Below are positions 46,277-54,857 of a stretch of DNA of 64,000 nt, one piece after another (within the stretch, counting starts at the first letter, position 1; each line of letters begins with the position of its first letter). Below the pieces are notes generated by a model, which saw only the letters and a program-made list of their open reading frames with translations, did no database searches and was not told where the DNA came from. The DNA comes from Nocardia shimofusensis NBRC 100134 (GTDB lineage Bacteria; Actinomycetota; Actinomycetes; Mycobacteriales; Mycobacteriaceae). The stretch spans positions 226,328 to 290,327 of the forward strand of contig NZ_BDBT01000006.1 in assembly GCF_001613125.1 (NCBI RefSeq). The letters are read 5' to 3'. A program made the position numbers and the translations under genes.

Positions 46277-48082
46277 TCAGGGCACGAAACGAAGCCGGAG
46301 CATCATGTCGTGATCCTCGTGATCGAGGATGTGGCAGTGCCACACATAGCCGCGCAGATCCTTGCTGTGGTCCACCCCGTTGTGCACCTCATGCCGCCCG
46401 CTCGACCCGTGACCCCCGCCCGCCGCGGGATTCAGCGGCGTGAACGACGCGTCCGGATCGAACCCGAGTTCGTCGGCGGTCGGAATGCGCACCAGGATCC
46501 GGGTGACCGTGCCGCCGTCGACCCGCACGATGTCCTTCCATCCCCGCTCCCACGGCGCCGCAGCCACCGGCGGGCCCGCCAGGAACCCCTCCGCCGACGG
46601 ATTCCACCGAATACCGATGGGCGGCTGGATGTTCGCGGCCTGATAGTCCAGGGTGCGCAACGGCGTGCGATCCAGGATGCGGAACGTCACCAGATGAATG
46701 TGGATCGGATGCGGATCAGGGGTGACATTGATGAAATTCCATTGTTCGACCGTGCCCTGACGAGGCATCTCGATGTCGGGATCGGAATAGCGCAGATTGT
46801 TCAACGTCATGATCGACGGCGGTATCCGCAGCTCGTAAGGCTGACTCAGGGTGATGTTGCGAACCACCGTGGGCGTCTCCAGCCCCGGCAACACCGCCGA
46901 CTGCCTGCGCTCACCACGCAACCGCTCCGGCACCGCCCCGGTGAACCCGCGCCGCTCCTCGGCGGTGAACCGGCAGAACACCGGCATCCCCACCTGCCCG
47001 ATCAGCCGTGCCTGGAAAACCGGCTCCTCGTCGTTGCACAACTCGACGCTCTCCCCCGGTGCCAGCCCCGAGAAATCGACCAGCAGATCGATCCGCTCAC
47101 CGGCCGCCAACCGGAAGTTCTGCACCGGCACCGGCGCGTCGAGCAACCCGTGCTCGTTGCCGATCACCCAGAACCGCATCCGATTGCCGAAGAACAGATT
47201 CCAGGTACTGAACTGCGAGGCATTGATCGTGCGGAACCGGTAGAGCCCTCGCGCGACCGGCATCCGCGGCCACAGCTTCCCGTTCACCACCCCGGTATCG
47301 CCCGCGCCGCCGCCCTCCCACCGTCCCTCCGGCACCATCGCCGTCGTCCGGATGTTCTGCTGCCCATCCGGCCGGAAGATCTTCTCCTGCAACACCAAAG
47401 GCATCTCGAACTCCCCTGAGGGCAGCCCGAGTGTGTTGTCCGACTCCCCTGTGTCGAACTCGTCCCGCAGCAACATCATCCCCGCCAGCCCCGCATACAC
47501 ATTGGCGCGGGTGATGCCCATCGGATGATCGTGATACCACAGCGTCCCGGCCTCTTGGCGCAGCGGATAGCTGTGGTCGATACTCTGCCCCGGCATCACC
47601 GTGTTCTCCGGATGCCCGTCACTGCCGGGCGGCGTCACACCCCCGTGCAGGTGCAGCGACGTCGGCGGCGCGGTCCGCCAGCTCTCCTGCACCCCGTGGA
47701 CGCTGGTGTCCAGATCCGCCGCGAATGGATGCGCGCCGATCGTGTTGCTGAACCGCACATGCAACGGCTCGTCTCGATGATGTTCGATCGTCGGTCCCAG
47801 ATACGACTGCCCGTTGTAGCCGAACGCCGGCGCCTCCGGCAGATCCCGATGGAACCGGTGCGTCGTCGTCGAAGCCTCGATATCCAGCCGCGACCCCCGC
47901 ACCACCGGAATCCGCGGCAGCTCGTCGACGAATTTCTCCACCTCCGGCGAATGGAACAGCAGCGGACTCTCGACCTCGATCGGCTCCGCCGCCGCCTTCC
48001 CCGCGAATCCGCCCAACGCCCCAGCTGCCGCCACCGCGCCCGCACCGCGCAGCACCTCCCGGCGCCCGATCGGCCTGTCCAT
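46277..48082 (-). CDS. Multicopper oxidase with twin-arginine signal
   Basis: A 601-residue exported oxidase. The N-terminus MDRPIGRREVLRGAGAVAAA is a Tat signal (RRxVL) with an Ala-rich hydrophobic part. Copper motifs: HLHGG, WYHDHPMG, HPIHIHLVTF and HCHILDHEDHDMM, supplying types 1, 2 and 3 sites. The overall arrangement resembles CotA/phenoxazinone-synthase-type or bilirubin-oxidase-like enzymes, with the domain-2 insert short. It oxidises phenols or metals with O2 reduced to water outside the membrane. ATG 48082 gives a proper Tat signal; longer frames upstream do not. A very long palindrome lies 37 bp upstream, probably its operator. Confidence 0.93.
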   Translation of the reverse strand: MDRPIGRREVLRGAGAVAAAGALGGFAGKAAAEPIEVESPLLFHSPEVEKFVDELPRIPVVRGSRLDIEASTTTHRFHRDLPEAPAFGYNGQSYLGPTIEHHRDEPLHVRFSNTIGAHPFAADLDTSVHGVQESWRTAPPTSLHLHGGVTPPGSDGHPENTVMPGQSIDHSYPLRQEAGTLWYHDHPMGITRANVYAGLAGMMLLRDEFDTGESDNTLGLPSGEFEMPLVLQEKIFRPDGQQNIRTTAMVPEGRWEGGGAGDTGVVNGKLWPRMPVARGLYRFRTINASQFSTWNLFFGNRMRFWVIGNEHGLLDAPVPVQNFRLAAGERIDLLVDFSGLAPGESVELCNDEEPVFQARLIGQVGMPVFCRFTAEERRGFTGAVPERLRGERRQSAVLPGLETPTVVRNITLSQPYELRIPPSIMTLNNLRYSDPDIEMPRQGTVEQWNFINVTPDPHPIHIHLVTFRILDRTPLRTLDYQAANIQPPIGIRWNPSAEGFLAGPPVAAAPWERGWKDIVRVDGGTVTRILVRIPTADELGFDPDASFTPLNPAAGGGHGSSGRHEVHNGVDHSKDLRGYVWHCHILDHEDHDMMLRLRFVP

Positions 48083-48118
48083 CCCGCTAGCCCTCCGTAC
48101 CCCGACGCCACTGTCGGC

Positions 48119-48152
48119 GGGGGTGACCATACCATTAAGTATGGTCACCCCC
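48119..48152. promoter_or_regulatory. Long perfect palindrome upstream of the multicopper oxidase
   Basis: Two perfect 14-bp arms, GGGGGTGACCATAC and GTATGGTCACCCCC, surround a 6-base centre CATTAA. The repeat begins 37 bp upstream of ATG 48082. It is far more symmetric than chance and AT-rich in the middle, as operators often are. It could also fold as a hairpin in RNA. No matching regulator gene is adjacent. Confidence 0.7.
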
Positions 48153-48292
48153 GAGGTTCCCGGGCTCGGCGGCCCTCCCCCTCCGTCTCGGCCGCTAGCC
48201 CGCTGACCTGGCAAAATATCGACAGATGCCGATTCGCCGACCCGCGATTTGGTCCGCGAAGCCGTATCCGATAACCTTGCTGAGCATCACCG

Positions 48293-48377
48293 GTCCGGGT
48301 GGCGGAATGGCAGACGCGCTAGCTTGAGGTGCTAGTGCCCGTATTAGGGCGTGGGGGTTCAAGTCCCCCTCCGGACA
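48293..48377 (+). tRNA. tRNA-Leu(GAG)
   Basis: An 85-base class II tRNA. Acceptor GTCCGGG pairs with TCCGGAC at the 3' end (one G-U), with discriminator A at 48377. The anticodon stem is CTAGC/GCTAG (48319-48323, 48331-48335), the loop TTGAGGT, anticodon GAG at 48326-48328. A long variable arm (TGCCCGTATTAGGGC) and T-arm GGGGGTTCAAGTCCCCC follow. CCA is not encoded. Genes of a mobile element start directly after it. Confidence 0.95.
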
Positions 48378-48419
48378 CAAGAACTGCGCAGAACTGCACC
48401 GAATCCGGTGTCCGGACAC
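48370..48419. repeat. Repeat of the tRNA 3' end, attachment-site candidate
   Basis: TCCGGACAC, the last bases of the tRNA gene (48370-48378), recurs at 48411-48419. The second copy lies inside the perfect 12-bp palindrome GTGTCCGGACAC (48408-48419). Next to a tRNA and an integrase gene this may be part of an attachment site or the scar of an earlier event. Nine bases is short, so confidence is limited. Confidence 0.4.
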
Positions 48420-48486
48420 TGTCCTGACACCCATTTTTCTCCGGTCGTCGCGACCTGCGGTTTCACCCCTCAAGGGGGTGAAACTT

Positions 48487-48945
48487 GTGATTGACGACAC
48501 ACTGTCGCCTGTTCAGGCATCACTCATCGGTGAGGTGTTCGCTGGCGCTCCAGGCCTGGCTACCGCCGACCGGGGCCTACCTCTGGCGAATGTTGAGCAA
48601 TCGTCTCGGCGGACGGCCGTGCACAGCATCCGCATCGTCGACGGCAACGGCCGTATCGGTGACCGGGCGGCACTCGCGGCGTTGGGGTGGGAGCCTGGCG
48701 ATCTGCTGTCGTGGCGGGTCGTGGGTGGACTGGTCGTGATCAATCGCCGCAACTTCGGCAAGCAAGGCGTGTGGAAGAGCGGGTATTTGTCGCTGCCCGC
48801 TCGCGCGCGTGAGGCGGCGGGCATCGCGATCGGGGACCGGGTACTGCTGGCCGCCGACCTCGACCTGGGACTGCTGGTGGTCTACCCGGCGCAGGTGCTC
48901 GACGATATCCTGGCTCGCCGCTTCGCCGAAGGGGGTGGCCGGTGA
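48487..48945 (+). CDS. AbrB/SpoVT-like DNA-binding protein
   Basis: A 152-residue protein with two swapped-hairpin-like repeats. The first spans about RTAVHSIRIVDGNGRIGDRA to WRVVGGLVVINR; the second VWKSGYLSLPARAREAAGIA, GDRVLLAADLDLGLLVVYPA. GTG 48487 is chosen because AAGGGGG ends 8 bases upstream; a GTG three codons earlier overlaps that site. Its stop overlaps the integrase start (ATGA is not formed, but the genes overlap by 4 bases). Such AbrB-type genes next to integrases often control excision or element gene expression. Confidence 0.75.
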   Translation: MIDDTLSPVQASLIGEVFAGAPGLATADRGLPLANVEQSSRRTAVHSIRIVDGNGRIGDRAALAALGWEPGDLLSWRVVGGLVVINRRNFGKQGVWKSGYLSLPARAREAAGIAIGDRVLLAADLDLGLLVVYPAQVLDDILARRFAEGGGR

Positions 48946-50021
48946 ACGCGCGCACCGACGCCGATGTGACCGCGGTGCGGATGATGATGGAACGGCTGGG
49001 TGTCACCGTCGACGAACTCACCCGCACCGGCCCGCCGCACCAGGTTCCCACGTTCGCCGAGTACATCCCCGTGGTGGCGGCCTCGATCCCTGCGGGCAAG
49101 ACGCGTGATCATCTGTCGACCTACTGGAACAAGATTCTCGCTCAGGCCGGGTGGGCCGAGAAGGCCCTCACCGAGCCGACGACCGCGGACCTGCGTGACT
49201 TGTGTGAGCAGATCCGACAGGTACGGGTGATCCGCCGCAGTGACCGCGGCGGCAACGATGTCATCCGCCACGTCATCGACAGCCTGCGGCGGCTGTACCT
49301 GCACGCCGAGGACAACCGGGTCATCGATCCTCGCGACAATCCCACCACTCGACTGCGGCGCCCCAAGCAGCAGCCGTCGAACCGGCGAGGGTTGCCCGTG
49401 CACCTGCTCGCCGAACTCGTGCGCGAGGCAGTGGCCATCGCCCGTGACCCCGCACTGGACGCGCTGTTGCTGCGCCTGCACACCGAGACCGCGTGCCGAC
49501 GCGGCGGCGCCCTGGCATTGCGGCCCCAGGACCTGGACCCGGTCCAGTCGCTGATCTTGTTGCGGGAGAAGGGCGGCACGATGCTGTGGCAGCCGGTGTC
49601 GCCGACGCTGATGCGTGCGTTGTGTCGCCACGCCGAGCAGCGAGGTGCCGATCCACAATCCCAGCTCTTGCGTGCTCGCTCGGGTCGACCGATCACGCGC
49701 CGGTACTACGACCGCCTGTTCGAGCGACTCGGCGAGCACCTGCCCTGGGTCCATGCCCACGGTGTGTCGGCCCATTGGTTGCGGCACACCACGATTACCT
49801 GGGTCGAGCGCCACCACGGCGGGGCCGTTGCTTCGGCTTTCGCCCGTCACAGCCGATCCAGCGGTAGCACTACCGCGCGCTACACCACCGCCACGCTCGA
49901 GGAGGTGGCCGCCGCGGTTGCTCATCTCACTGGTGAACCACATCCCCTCGTGGCCGCTTCTCCTGCATTGGCAGCACCGACACGCCAGGAGCTCACCGCC
50001 GTTCAGGGAGATTCCCGATGA
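48942..50021 (+). CDS. Tyrosine-type site-specific integrase
   Basis: A 359-residue tyrosine recombinase. N-terminal core-binding part (AGKTRDHLSTYWNKILAQAG), then the catalytic domain: Arg in HTETACRRGGALAL (about residue 187), HWLRHT (HxxR), the second His near ARHS, and nucleophile Tyr314 in TTARYTTAT. It is the likely integrase of the element adjoining tRNA-Leu. It overlaps the AbrB gene upstream and the membrane-protein gene downstream by 4 bp each, so all are co-transcribed. Confidence 0.9.
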   Translation: MNARTDADVTAVRMMMERLGVTVDELTRTGPPHQVPTFAEYIPVVAASIPAGKTRDHLSTYWNKILAQAGWAEKALTEPTTADLRDLCEQIRQVRVIRRSDRGGNDVIRHVIDSLRRLYLHAEDNRVIDPRDNPTTRLRRPKQQPSNRRGLPVHLLAELVREAVAIARDPALDALLLRLHTETACRRGGALALRPQDLDPVQSLILLREKGGTMLWQPVSPTLMRALCRHAEQRGADPQSQLLRARSGRPITRRYYDRLFERLGEHLPWVHAHGVSAHWLRHTTITWVERHHGGAVASAFARHSRSSGSTTARYTTATLEEVAAAVAHLTGEPHPLVAASPALAAPTRQELTAVQGDSR

Positions 50022-51433
50022 CTCTCCGCATGTCCCTCCACACCGACCTGGGCGCGAGGGAGTTCACCTCTCCCATAGATCCTTCGCTGCACGGACAGGT
50101 CGCAGCCGAGGATGCTTCGCTGCCGTTCGAACTGCCAGATCCCTATCGGCCCCGAAGCTGTGACCAGCTGGGGAGCGGGCTCGGCTCCCTCGCCGGACCC
50201 GGCGAGGTGAGCAAGCTCGAGTACACGGGACCCCCTGTAGATCCGCGGCAGACGCACGTCGCCAGCAGGCTCGAGCAACTTGTGACATCGGCCGCGGTTC
50301 GGGTTGCCTGGCAGGATCGGCCCGAGCTGTATGAGGCGATGGACGACGAGGAGATCGCTGCCGAGCAGTCTCGTCACCGTCGTATGCGCAGGCTGCTACG
50401 TGCGGAACGCACGCGTGAGTTCCGGGCAGAAGTCAGGGCACGCAGACGCTCCCGGCGCGTTGATGCCCAGCTACAGCGCGATCAGGAGCGTCAGAACCGC
50501 TGGCATGCGCGTGCACATGCCGCCCAAGACCGGTTCACCAATCGTGACGCCCATCTGGCATTGGTGCATCGCCAGGCGACCCGTTCCTCGATGCGGCTTC
50601 GTGCGGTCATGATGGTCGGGCTGTGCTGGTCGGCTGTCAATGTCGGCCGCAATCTCACCTCCAACCATGGCGCCGATGATGTCACCTGGTGGCTGTTCTG
50701 GGTGCTGTCGTTCGCGATCGAGGCCATGATCTCGGTGCCGATCTTGGAAGTGATGGGCCATGCTTCGACAGCAGCCCGGCTCGGGAGGAAGGTCGACCGC
50801 ACTCGCATCGCGCTCTTCGAAGCCGCATTGCTCACCGGAACCATCGGACTGAACAGCGGCCCGCACCTCGCCGGCGGCGACTACGGGCGGGCCGCGGAGT
50901 ATTCGGTCGCCCCGATCATGGTGGTCGTGCTGATGTGGCTGCATTCGTGGCTCGCCAACCGCAACGCCGAACTGCTCAGTCACCTGACTACATCGGAGTC
51001 CGACAACGGAGATGCCATCGCAGACCGTTCAGCAGCGCAGATCCGGCACCCCACGCGTAGCAATGACGATCAGGACTCCGCTTTCGAAACCGAGGCTATC
51101 GCAGATCAAGCTGCTGCGGCGGCGCACACGGCGGACCCCCAACTCGACGATCCCCATCGTCGAAGGTCGAGGGAGAATGCGGACCTCGAGTTGATCGCGC
51201 GTCAGCTGGTGACCTTGCGCAGGACTGAGAAGTCTGTCGAGGAAGTCATGCGGATACTCGAACTCGCGGCATCGGGGATGAACCCCCAATCGATCGCATC
51301 CGAGATGACGCGGCGGCAGAACGCGACCTGGCCGCGCTCGACCGTCGACCGAATCCTCGGGCGCGCAGCTGAACTCGGCTTCCCGTACTGCCATCGGCGC
51401 CGGGGAGGAACTCAACCACAGGAGAACTCCTAG
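50018..51433 (+). CDS. SpdB/DUF2637-like membrane protein of a mobile element
   Basis: A 471-residue protein. The N-terminal 190 residues are charged and Arg-rich, with QDRFTNRDAHLALVHRQATR as a coiled segment. Four membrane helices follow (about 195-310): LRAVMMVGLCWSAVNVG, WWLFWVLSFAIEAMISVPIL, ALFEAALLTGTIGLN, SVAPIMVVVLMWLHSWLANR. The C-terminal 150 residues are soluble, with an HTH-like end (ASGMNPQSIASEMTRRQNAT). The layout resembles DUF2637/SpdB transfer-associated proteins of actinobacterial plasmids and integrative elements, which help spread DNA between hyphal compartments. No FtsK-like TraB/TraSA gene is seen nearby. Confidence 0.7.
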   Translation: MTLRMSLHTDLGAREFTSPIDPSLHGQVAAEDASLPFELPDPYRPRSCDQLGSGLGSLAGPGEVSKLEYTGPPVDPRQTHVASRLEQLVTSAAVRVAWQDRPELYEAMDDEEIAAEQSRHRRMRRLLRAERTREFRAEVRARRRSRRVDAQLQRDQERQNRWHARAHAAQDRFTNRDAHLALVHRQATRSSMRLRAVMMVGLCWSAVNVGRNLTSNHGADDVTWWLFWVLSFAIEAMISVPILEVMGHASTAARLGRKVDRTRIALFEAALLTGTIGLNSGPHLAGGDYGRAAEYSVAPIMVVVLMWLHSWLANRNAELLSHLTTSESDNGDAIADRSAAQIRHPTRSNDDQDSAFETEAIADQAAAAAHTADPQLDDPHRRRSRENADLELIARQLVTLRRTEKSVEEVMRILELAASGMNPQSIASEMTRRQNATWPRSTVDRILGRAAELGFPYCHRRRGGTQPQENS

Positions 51434-51463
51434 GCATCCACGACGGCACGTCGCCTGGTGTGA

Positions 51464-51475
51464 CTGCCTAGGCAG
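51464..51475. promoter_or_regulatory. Perfect palindrome before the rep leader
   Basis: CTGCCTAGGCAG is a perfect 12-bp palindrome whose right end merges with the AGGAGGT ribosome site (51474-51480) of the tiny leader ORF. It could be an operator or could mask the ribosome site when folded. Confidence 0.45.
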
Positions 51476-51484
51476 GAGGTGCCC

Positions 51485-51508
51485 GTGCCCCATCTGGGCG
51501 ACAACTGA
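51485..51508 (+). CDS. Seven-residue leader peptide candidate (MPHLGDN)
   Basis: GTG 51485 is preceded by a full AGGAGGT (51474-51480) with suitable spacing, and the frame stops after seven codons at 51506-51508. A strong hairpin (51515-51540) starts 6 bases later and the replication gene begins at 51573. This is the arrangement of a translation-controlled attenuator. No run of one amino-acid codon is present, so what it would sense is unclear. Confidence 0.4.
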   Translation: MPHLGDN

Positions 51509-51514
51509 GCGGCT

Positions 51515-51540
51515 CCACGATCCGCCGACGCGGATCGTGG
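51515..51540 (+). terminator. Perfect hairpin between leader ORF and replication gene
   Basis: CCACGATCCGC (51515-51525) and GCGGATCGTGG (51530-51540) form an 11-bp perfect stem with loop CGAC. It sits 32 bases before ATG 51573. It may terminate or attenuate transcription into the replication gene. Confidence 0.6.
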
Positions 51541-51572
51541 TCGCCGCCGACTTCTGCGAACAAAGGTTGGCC

Positions 51573-53918
51573 ATGACAAATGCCTTGGAGAGCGACCTTC
51601 GCCCGTCCGTCCCGCCCATGCTTCGCCGAGCGCCTTCTACAGCCAGCGCAGCGGCGCATCCATCGACGGGGGTTGAGAGCGACGCCGACGAGGCCCCTCA
51701 GGATCAGCGAGCGTTGTCGACCGCTTCTGCGGTGTTCGCGGCTCTAGCGCCGCTGATCGCAGCCCGTCGATCCATGCGATTGTGGGACCCCGTCACGGGC
51801 CGCTACTGCGACCGCGCGCGGACCCTGACCAGAAAGCTCCCGCGCACGGCGGCTGCGCTACCTGTGTACCTGCATCGACGGACCCGACTGCTGGTTCTGG
51901 ACTTCGACGCGAAGCACGATCACAGCCCTGCAGTCGTCGACCGAGACTTCCACACCTGTCTGTCGTTGCTGAAGTCGTGTGGCGCTCGCACCGTGACCGA
52001 TCGCTCGCCCGCCGGTGGCAGACACATACTTGTGCCCCTCCCTAAGGGGCTATCGCTCACGCGCAGCCAACTCGAGCCGGCACTTCGATGCCTTTCTGCT
52101 CGTCTGCCCAGCCTGGACATCACCCCGATGCTCAACGACACCGCCGGCGCCATCACTCCACCCGGCAGCCGATGGCGAACCACAGGTTTCCGAACCCTCG
52201 ACGGCTCGGTGGGCGAGGCTGTCCATACTCTCACCGTCGGGTCGGCAGCCGACTTCTGGCCCCGCCTTACAGCAGAACTTAAGGTCACCACCGCTGCCAC
52301 CTTCACGTCGGTGGATGCCTTAGCGGCGCGCGCGGCCGACGCCGAGGCAGAGGCAATCGCGCGCGACGCGCGCAGCGCCCGAAACACCGATCGGAGTCAG
52401 ATCTGGGAGGACGGCGGCGATCACGCGCGATTGCGTGCTTCTTTGCGACGGTCAAGCCCGATACCGGCCGCGGTGTTGGATTTCGCGCGCAATGGCCGTG
52501 CCAGCGGAGATCGCTGGCGGGCTGCCGACGGACGGCTCGATCGATCCGCCGCCCGTCAATCCGTGCTCGCCACCGCCGCACTGCGCGGCTACAGCCTCGC
52601 CGACGTCATGGCCGAACTTCCTGCCAATGGAGGCTCTTGGGACGGACTCGCCAACGCCTACATCCGCTACGGGCCCTATCGACAACGCGCTCTTCACCGG
52701 GACTGGATAGCCGCTTGCCGGTGGGTTTCGCAGAACGCACACGAATTCTCGGCTACCGCGCACAAGAACCTAAGGCACACAGGGGGGATCTCGGCAACAC
52801 AAGCCGAAACCCAACGGCGGTGGCTGGCGGCTGCCCTGCGGTGGACCGACGCGCAATGGCCACACTCACCGAAACGGTGGACCGTGCACGCTGTCCTGCA
52901 AGCTGTCGCCTACGCCAGCACCCTCAAGCCCACCCACTATCAAGGATCACCGACTGTCGAATTCGGCGGCCGCTCACTGTCACTCATAGCCGGCGGCCTT
53001 CCCGAAACCACTGTCTGGCAGACCCTGCGTGACATCCGTGCGATCGCTGGCGCACCGCTCGAGCGACTTCGCAAGGGCAGCGGTCTCCACGCTGACCTGT
53101 ACGTCCTTGCGAGCCCCGCGCTCGATCGCATTACCGGCCGGGTCGGTGACGCGAGCATTGCGCGCGCTCGGGTCGAGGCTGTATCCCCAGCCTGGCGCGT
53201 ACTCGGCCTGCATTGCCGACGCCTCTACGAAACCATCCTCGACGGCACCACCACGCCCCGCGACGCTTTCCGCGCAGCGGGGATGGCACCCAGCAGTGGC
53301 TACCGTGCCCTCGCAACACTGACCACGAGCGGCCTGATCCAACATGCGCGCGGCATCGTGCGCGTCGGCATCATCAGCCTGGATCGCATCGCGCGCGACC
53401 ACGGCCTAGTCGAACTACGTCACACCACCATCACCCGACATCGCGTCGAACGCGCTCGATGGGCATCCTGGCTGGCCACCCAAAGCGCATACCCCATGCC
53501 ACGAACCACTCGGTCCTGCGACTCGAAAATTCGTTCGCGCTCGAAGAGTTGGAAGCATGTGATTGCGCCCGTTTTCGGCATCGATGCGCCAGCAGTCGCT
53601 CGCGAATGCACACAGCGACGGGCCAGACAAAGAGGTGCATCATTGGATGTCGATGCGGTCTGCGCGCGTGCCCACGACTCCGACAGTGCGGACATCTCAA
53701 GGATCGAAGTCGACGAGATCTATGTAGAGTCCTCGTCCAGGCCTCGGCTCGGCGGTCGCTGGCTTGTTTCGCCGAGAGGCGTGGTGCGCTACCAGCGGCC
53801 CACGGGAGTGGTCACCGCCTCCGTCGCGCCTGCAGCGCTGCTGCGTACCTCACCGGATTGGAGACAACTCAAGGATCTCCGCCTGGAGCCCATCGAATCG
53901 TCGGACCGTTCGGTGTAA
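51573..53918 (+). CDS. Primase/replication-type protein of the integrated element
   Basis: A 781-residue protein. An archaeo-eukaryotic-primase-like N-terminal part is suggested by RRTRLLVLDFDAKHDHSPAV (DxD metal site after a hydrophobic strand) and SPAGGRHILVPLP (conserved S/GGxH). The middle and C-terminal parts carry HTH-like stretches (RKGSGLHADLYVLASPALDR; TTPRDAFRAAGMAPSSGYRA). It resembles the large replication proteins of actinobacterial integrative elements and plasmids. ATG 51573 follows AAAGG by 6 bases; a longer in-frame start at 51537 would begin within the hairpin stem and is less likely. Assignment to a named Rep family needs a profile search. Confidence 0.7.
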   Translation: MTNALESDLRPSVPPMLRRAPSTASAAAHPSTGVESDADEAPQDQRALSTASAVFAALAPLIAARRSMRLWDPVTGRYCDRARTLTRKLPRTAAALPVYLHRRTRLLVLDFDAKHDHSPAVVDRDFHTCLSLLKSCGARTVTDRSPAGGRHILVPLPKGLSLTRSQLEPALRCLSARLPSLDITPMLNDTAGAITPPGSRWRTTGFRTLDGSVGEAVHTLTVGSAADFWPRLTAELKVTTAATFTSVDALAARAADAEAEAIARDARSARNTDRSQIWEDGGDHARLRASLRRSSPIPAAVLDFARNGRASGDRWRAADGRLDRSAARQSVLATAALRGYSLADVMAELPANGGSWDGLANAYIRYGPYRQRALHRDWIAACRWVSQNAHEFSATAHKNLRHTGGISATQAETQRRWLAAALRWTDAQWPHSPKRWTVHAVLQAVAYASTLKPTHYQGSPTVEFGGRSLSLIAGGLPETTVWQTLRDIRAIAGAPLERLRKGSGLHADLYVLASPALDRITGRVGDASIARARVEAVSPAWRVLGLHCRRLYETILDGTTTPRDAFRAAGMAPSSGYRALATLTTSGLIQHARGIVRVGIISLDRIARDHGLVELRHTTITRHRVERARWASWLATQSAYPMPRTTRSCDSKIRSRSKSWKHVIAPVFGIDAPAVARECTQRRARQRGASLDVDAVCARAHDSDSADISRIEVDEIYVESSSRPRLGGRWLVSPRGVVRYQRPTGVVTASVAPAALLRTSPDWRQLKDLRLEPIESSDRSV

Positions 53919-54147
53919 CCCTCCAAAAGTCTGTGGAGATAGCTTATGAACATGACTCAAGGGCAAGGTGTGCGATCATCGAGTGGAGCCGTGGCGGCGA
54001 TTCCCCGAGGCACGCGCCTTCGCTCACAGCCCCCACAGCGATAACAGGCCGCCCAGTTTCGGGTGGCACCCCCTACCAGACAGTTGGGCTTCCGGGGGTC
54101 TGGGGAGAGTGGCACTGCTGCATGCCCACTTGGCCTACCTTGATGGG
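53919..54147. other. Non-coding interval before the first DUF5131 gene
   Basis: No gene is supported here. A hairpin with stem CCAGAC/GTCTGG (near 54078-54105) is visible. The expected promoter of the following gene is not obvious. Confidence 0.4.
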
Positions 54148-54807
54148 ATGGCGGACGGTACCGGGATTGAGTGGACGCAGGCGACGTGGAACCCGACGAC
54201 CGGTTGTGACCGCATTAGTCCGGGGTGCGACAACTGCTATGCGTTGACGTTGGCGAAGCGGCTCAAGGCTATGGGCAACCCGAAGTATCAGAGCGACGGT
54301 GACCCGCGCACCAGTGGACCAGGCTTCGCGATCACCGAGCATCCGTCCGCGCTGGATATCCCGCACCATTGGTCGGCCCCGCGACTCATCTTCGTCAACT
54401 CCATGTCCGATCTGTTCCACGCGCGGGTGTCGTCGTCTTTCATCCGCGAGGTGTTCCAGGTGATGGAGGCGACCCCACGGCATACCTACCAGTTGCTGAC
54501 GAAACGGCCGAAGCGTGCAGCGAGCATGGCAGCTGAGCTTCCCTGGCCGAGCAATGTGTGGCTCGGGGTGAGCGTGGAGACGTCTGATCAGCTGTGGCGG
54601 CTCGACGCGCTCCGCCGGGTGCCTGCCGCTACTCGTTTCGTGTCGGCTGAGCCGCTGCTGGACTCATTGGCTGGGATCGACCTGAGCGGGATGCATTGGC
54701 TGATCGCAGGTGGTGAGAGTGGTCCGAGGCACCGCGAACTCGATCCGGTGTGGGTTCGCGAGCTGCGGGACGCCTGTTGTGATCAGGACGTCGCGTTCTT
54801 CTTCAAG
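54148..54807 (+). pseudogene. DUF5131 (Gp37/Gp68, three-Cys motif) gene, 5' part, interrupted
   Basis: The first 220 codons of a DUF5131 protein. It begins MADGTGIEWTQATWNPTTGC and has the three-Cys motif CDRISPGCDNCYA, then RLIFVNSMSDLFHARV, LTKRPKRA, NVWLGVSVE, WLIAGGESGP, all family blocks. Homology stops abruptly after VAFFFK at 54807. The matching end, starting QWGGRTPKAAG, is found at 60122-60208; joined, they give a normal 248-residue protein with the FFFKQWGG motif restored. In the present state the frame runs on antisense to the EACC1-like gene to 55515, so the product would be a long aberrant fusion. Confidence 0.88.
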
Positions 54808-54857
54808 CTTCTCTGCACTACGGCGTATGTGAAGGCCCCGTTGAGCTTGAAGCAGGC

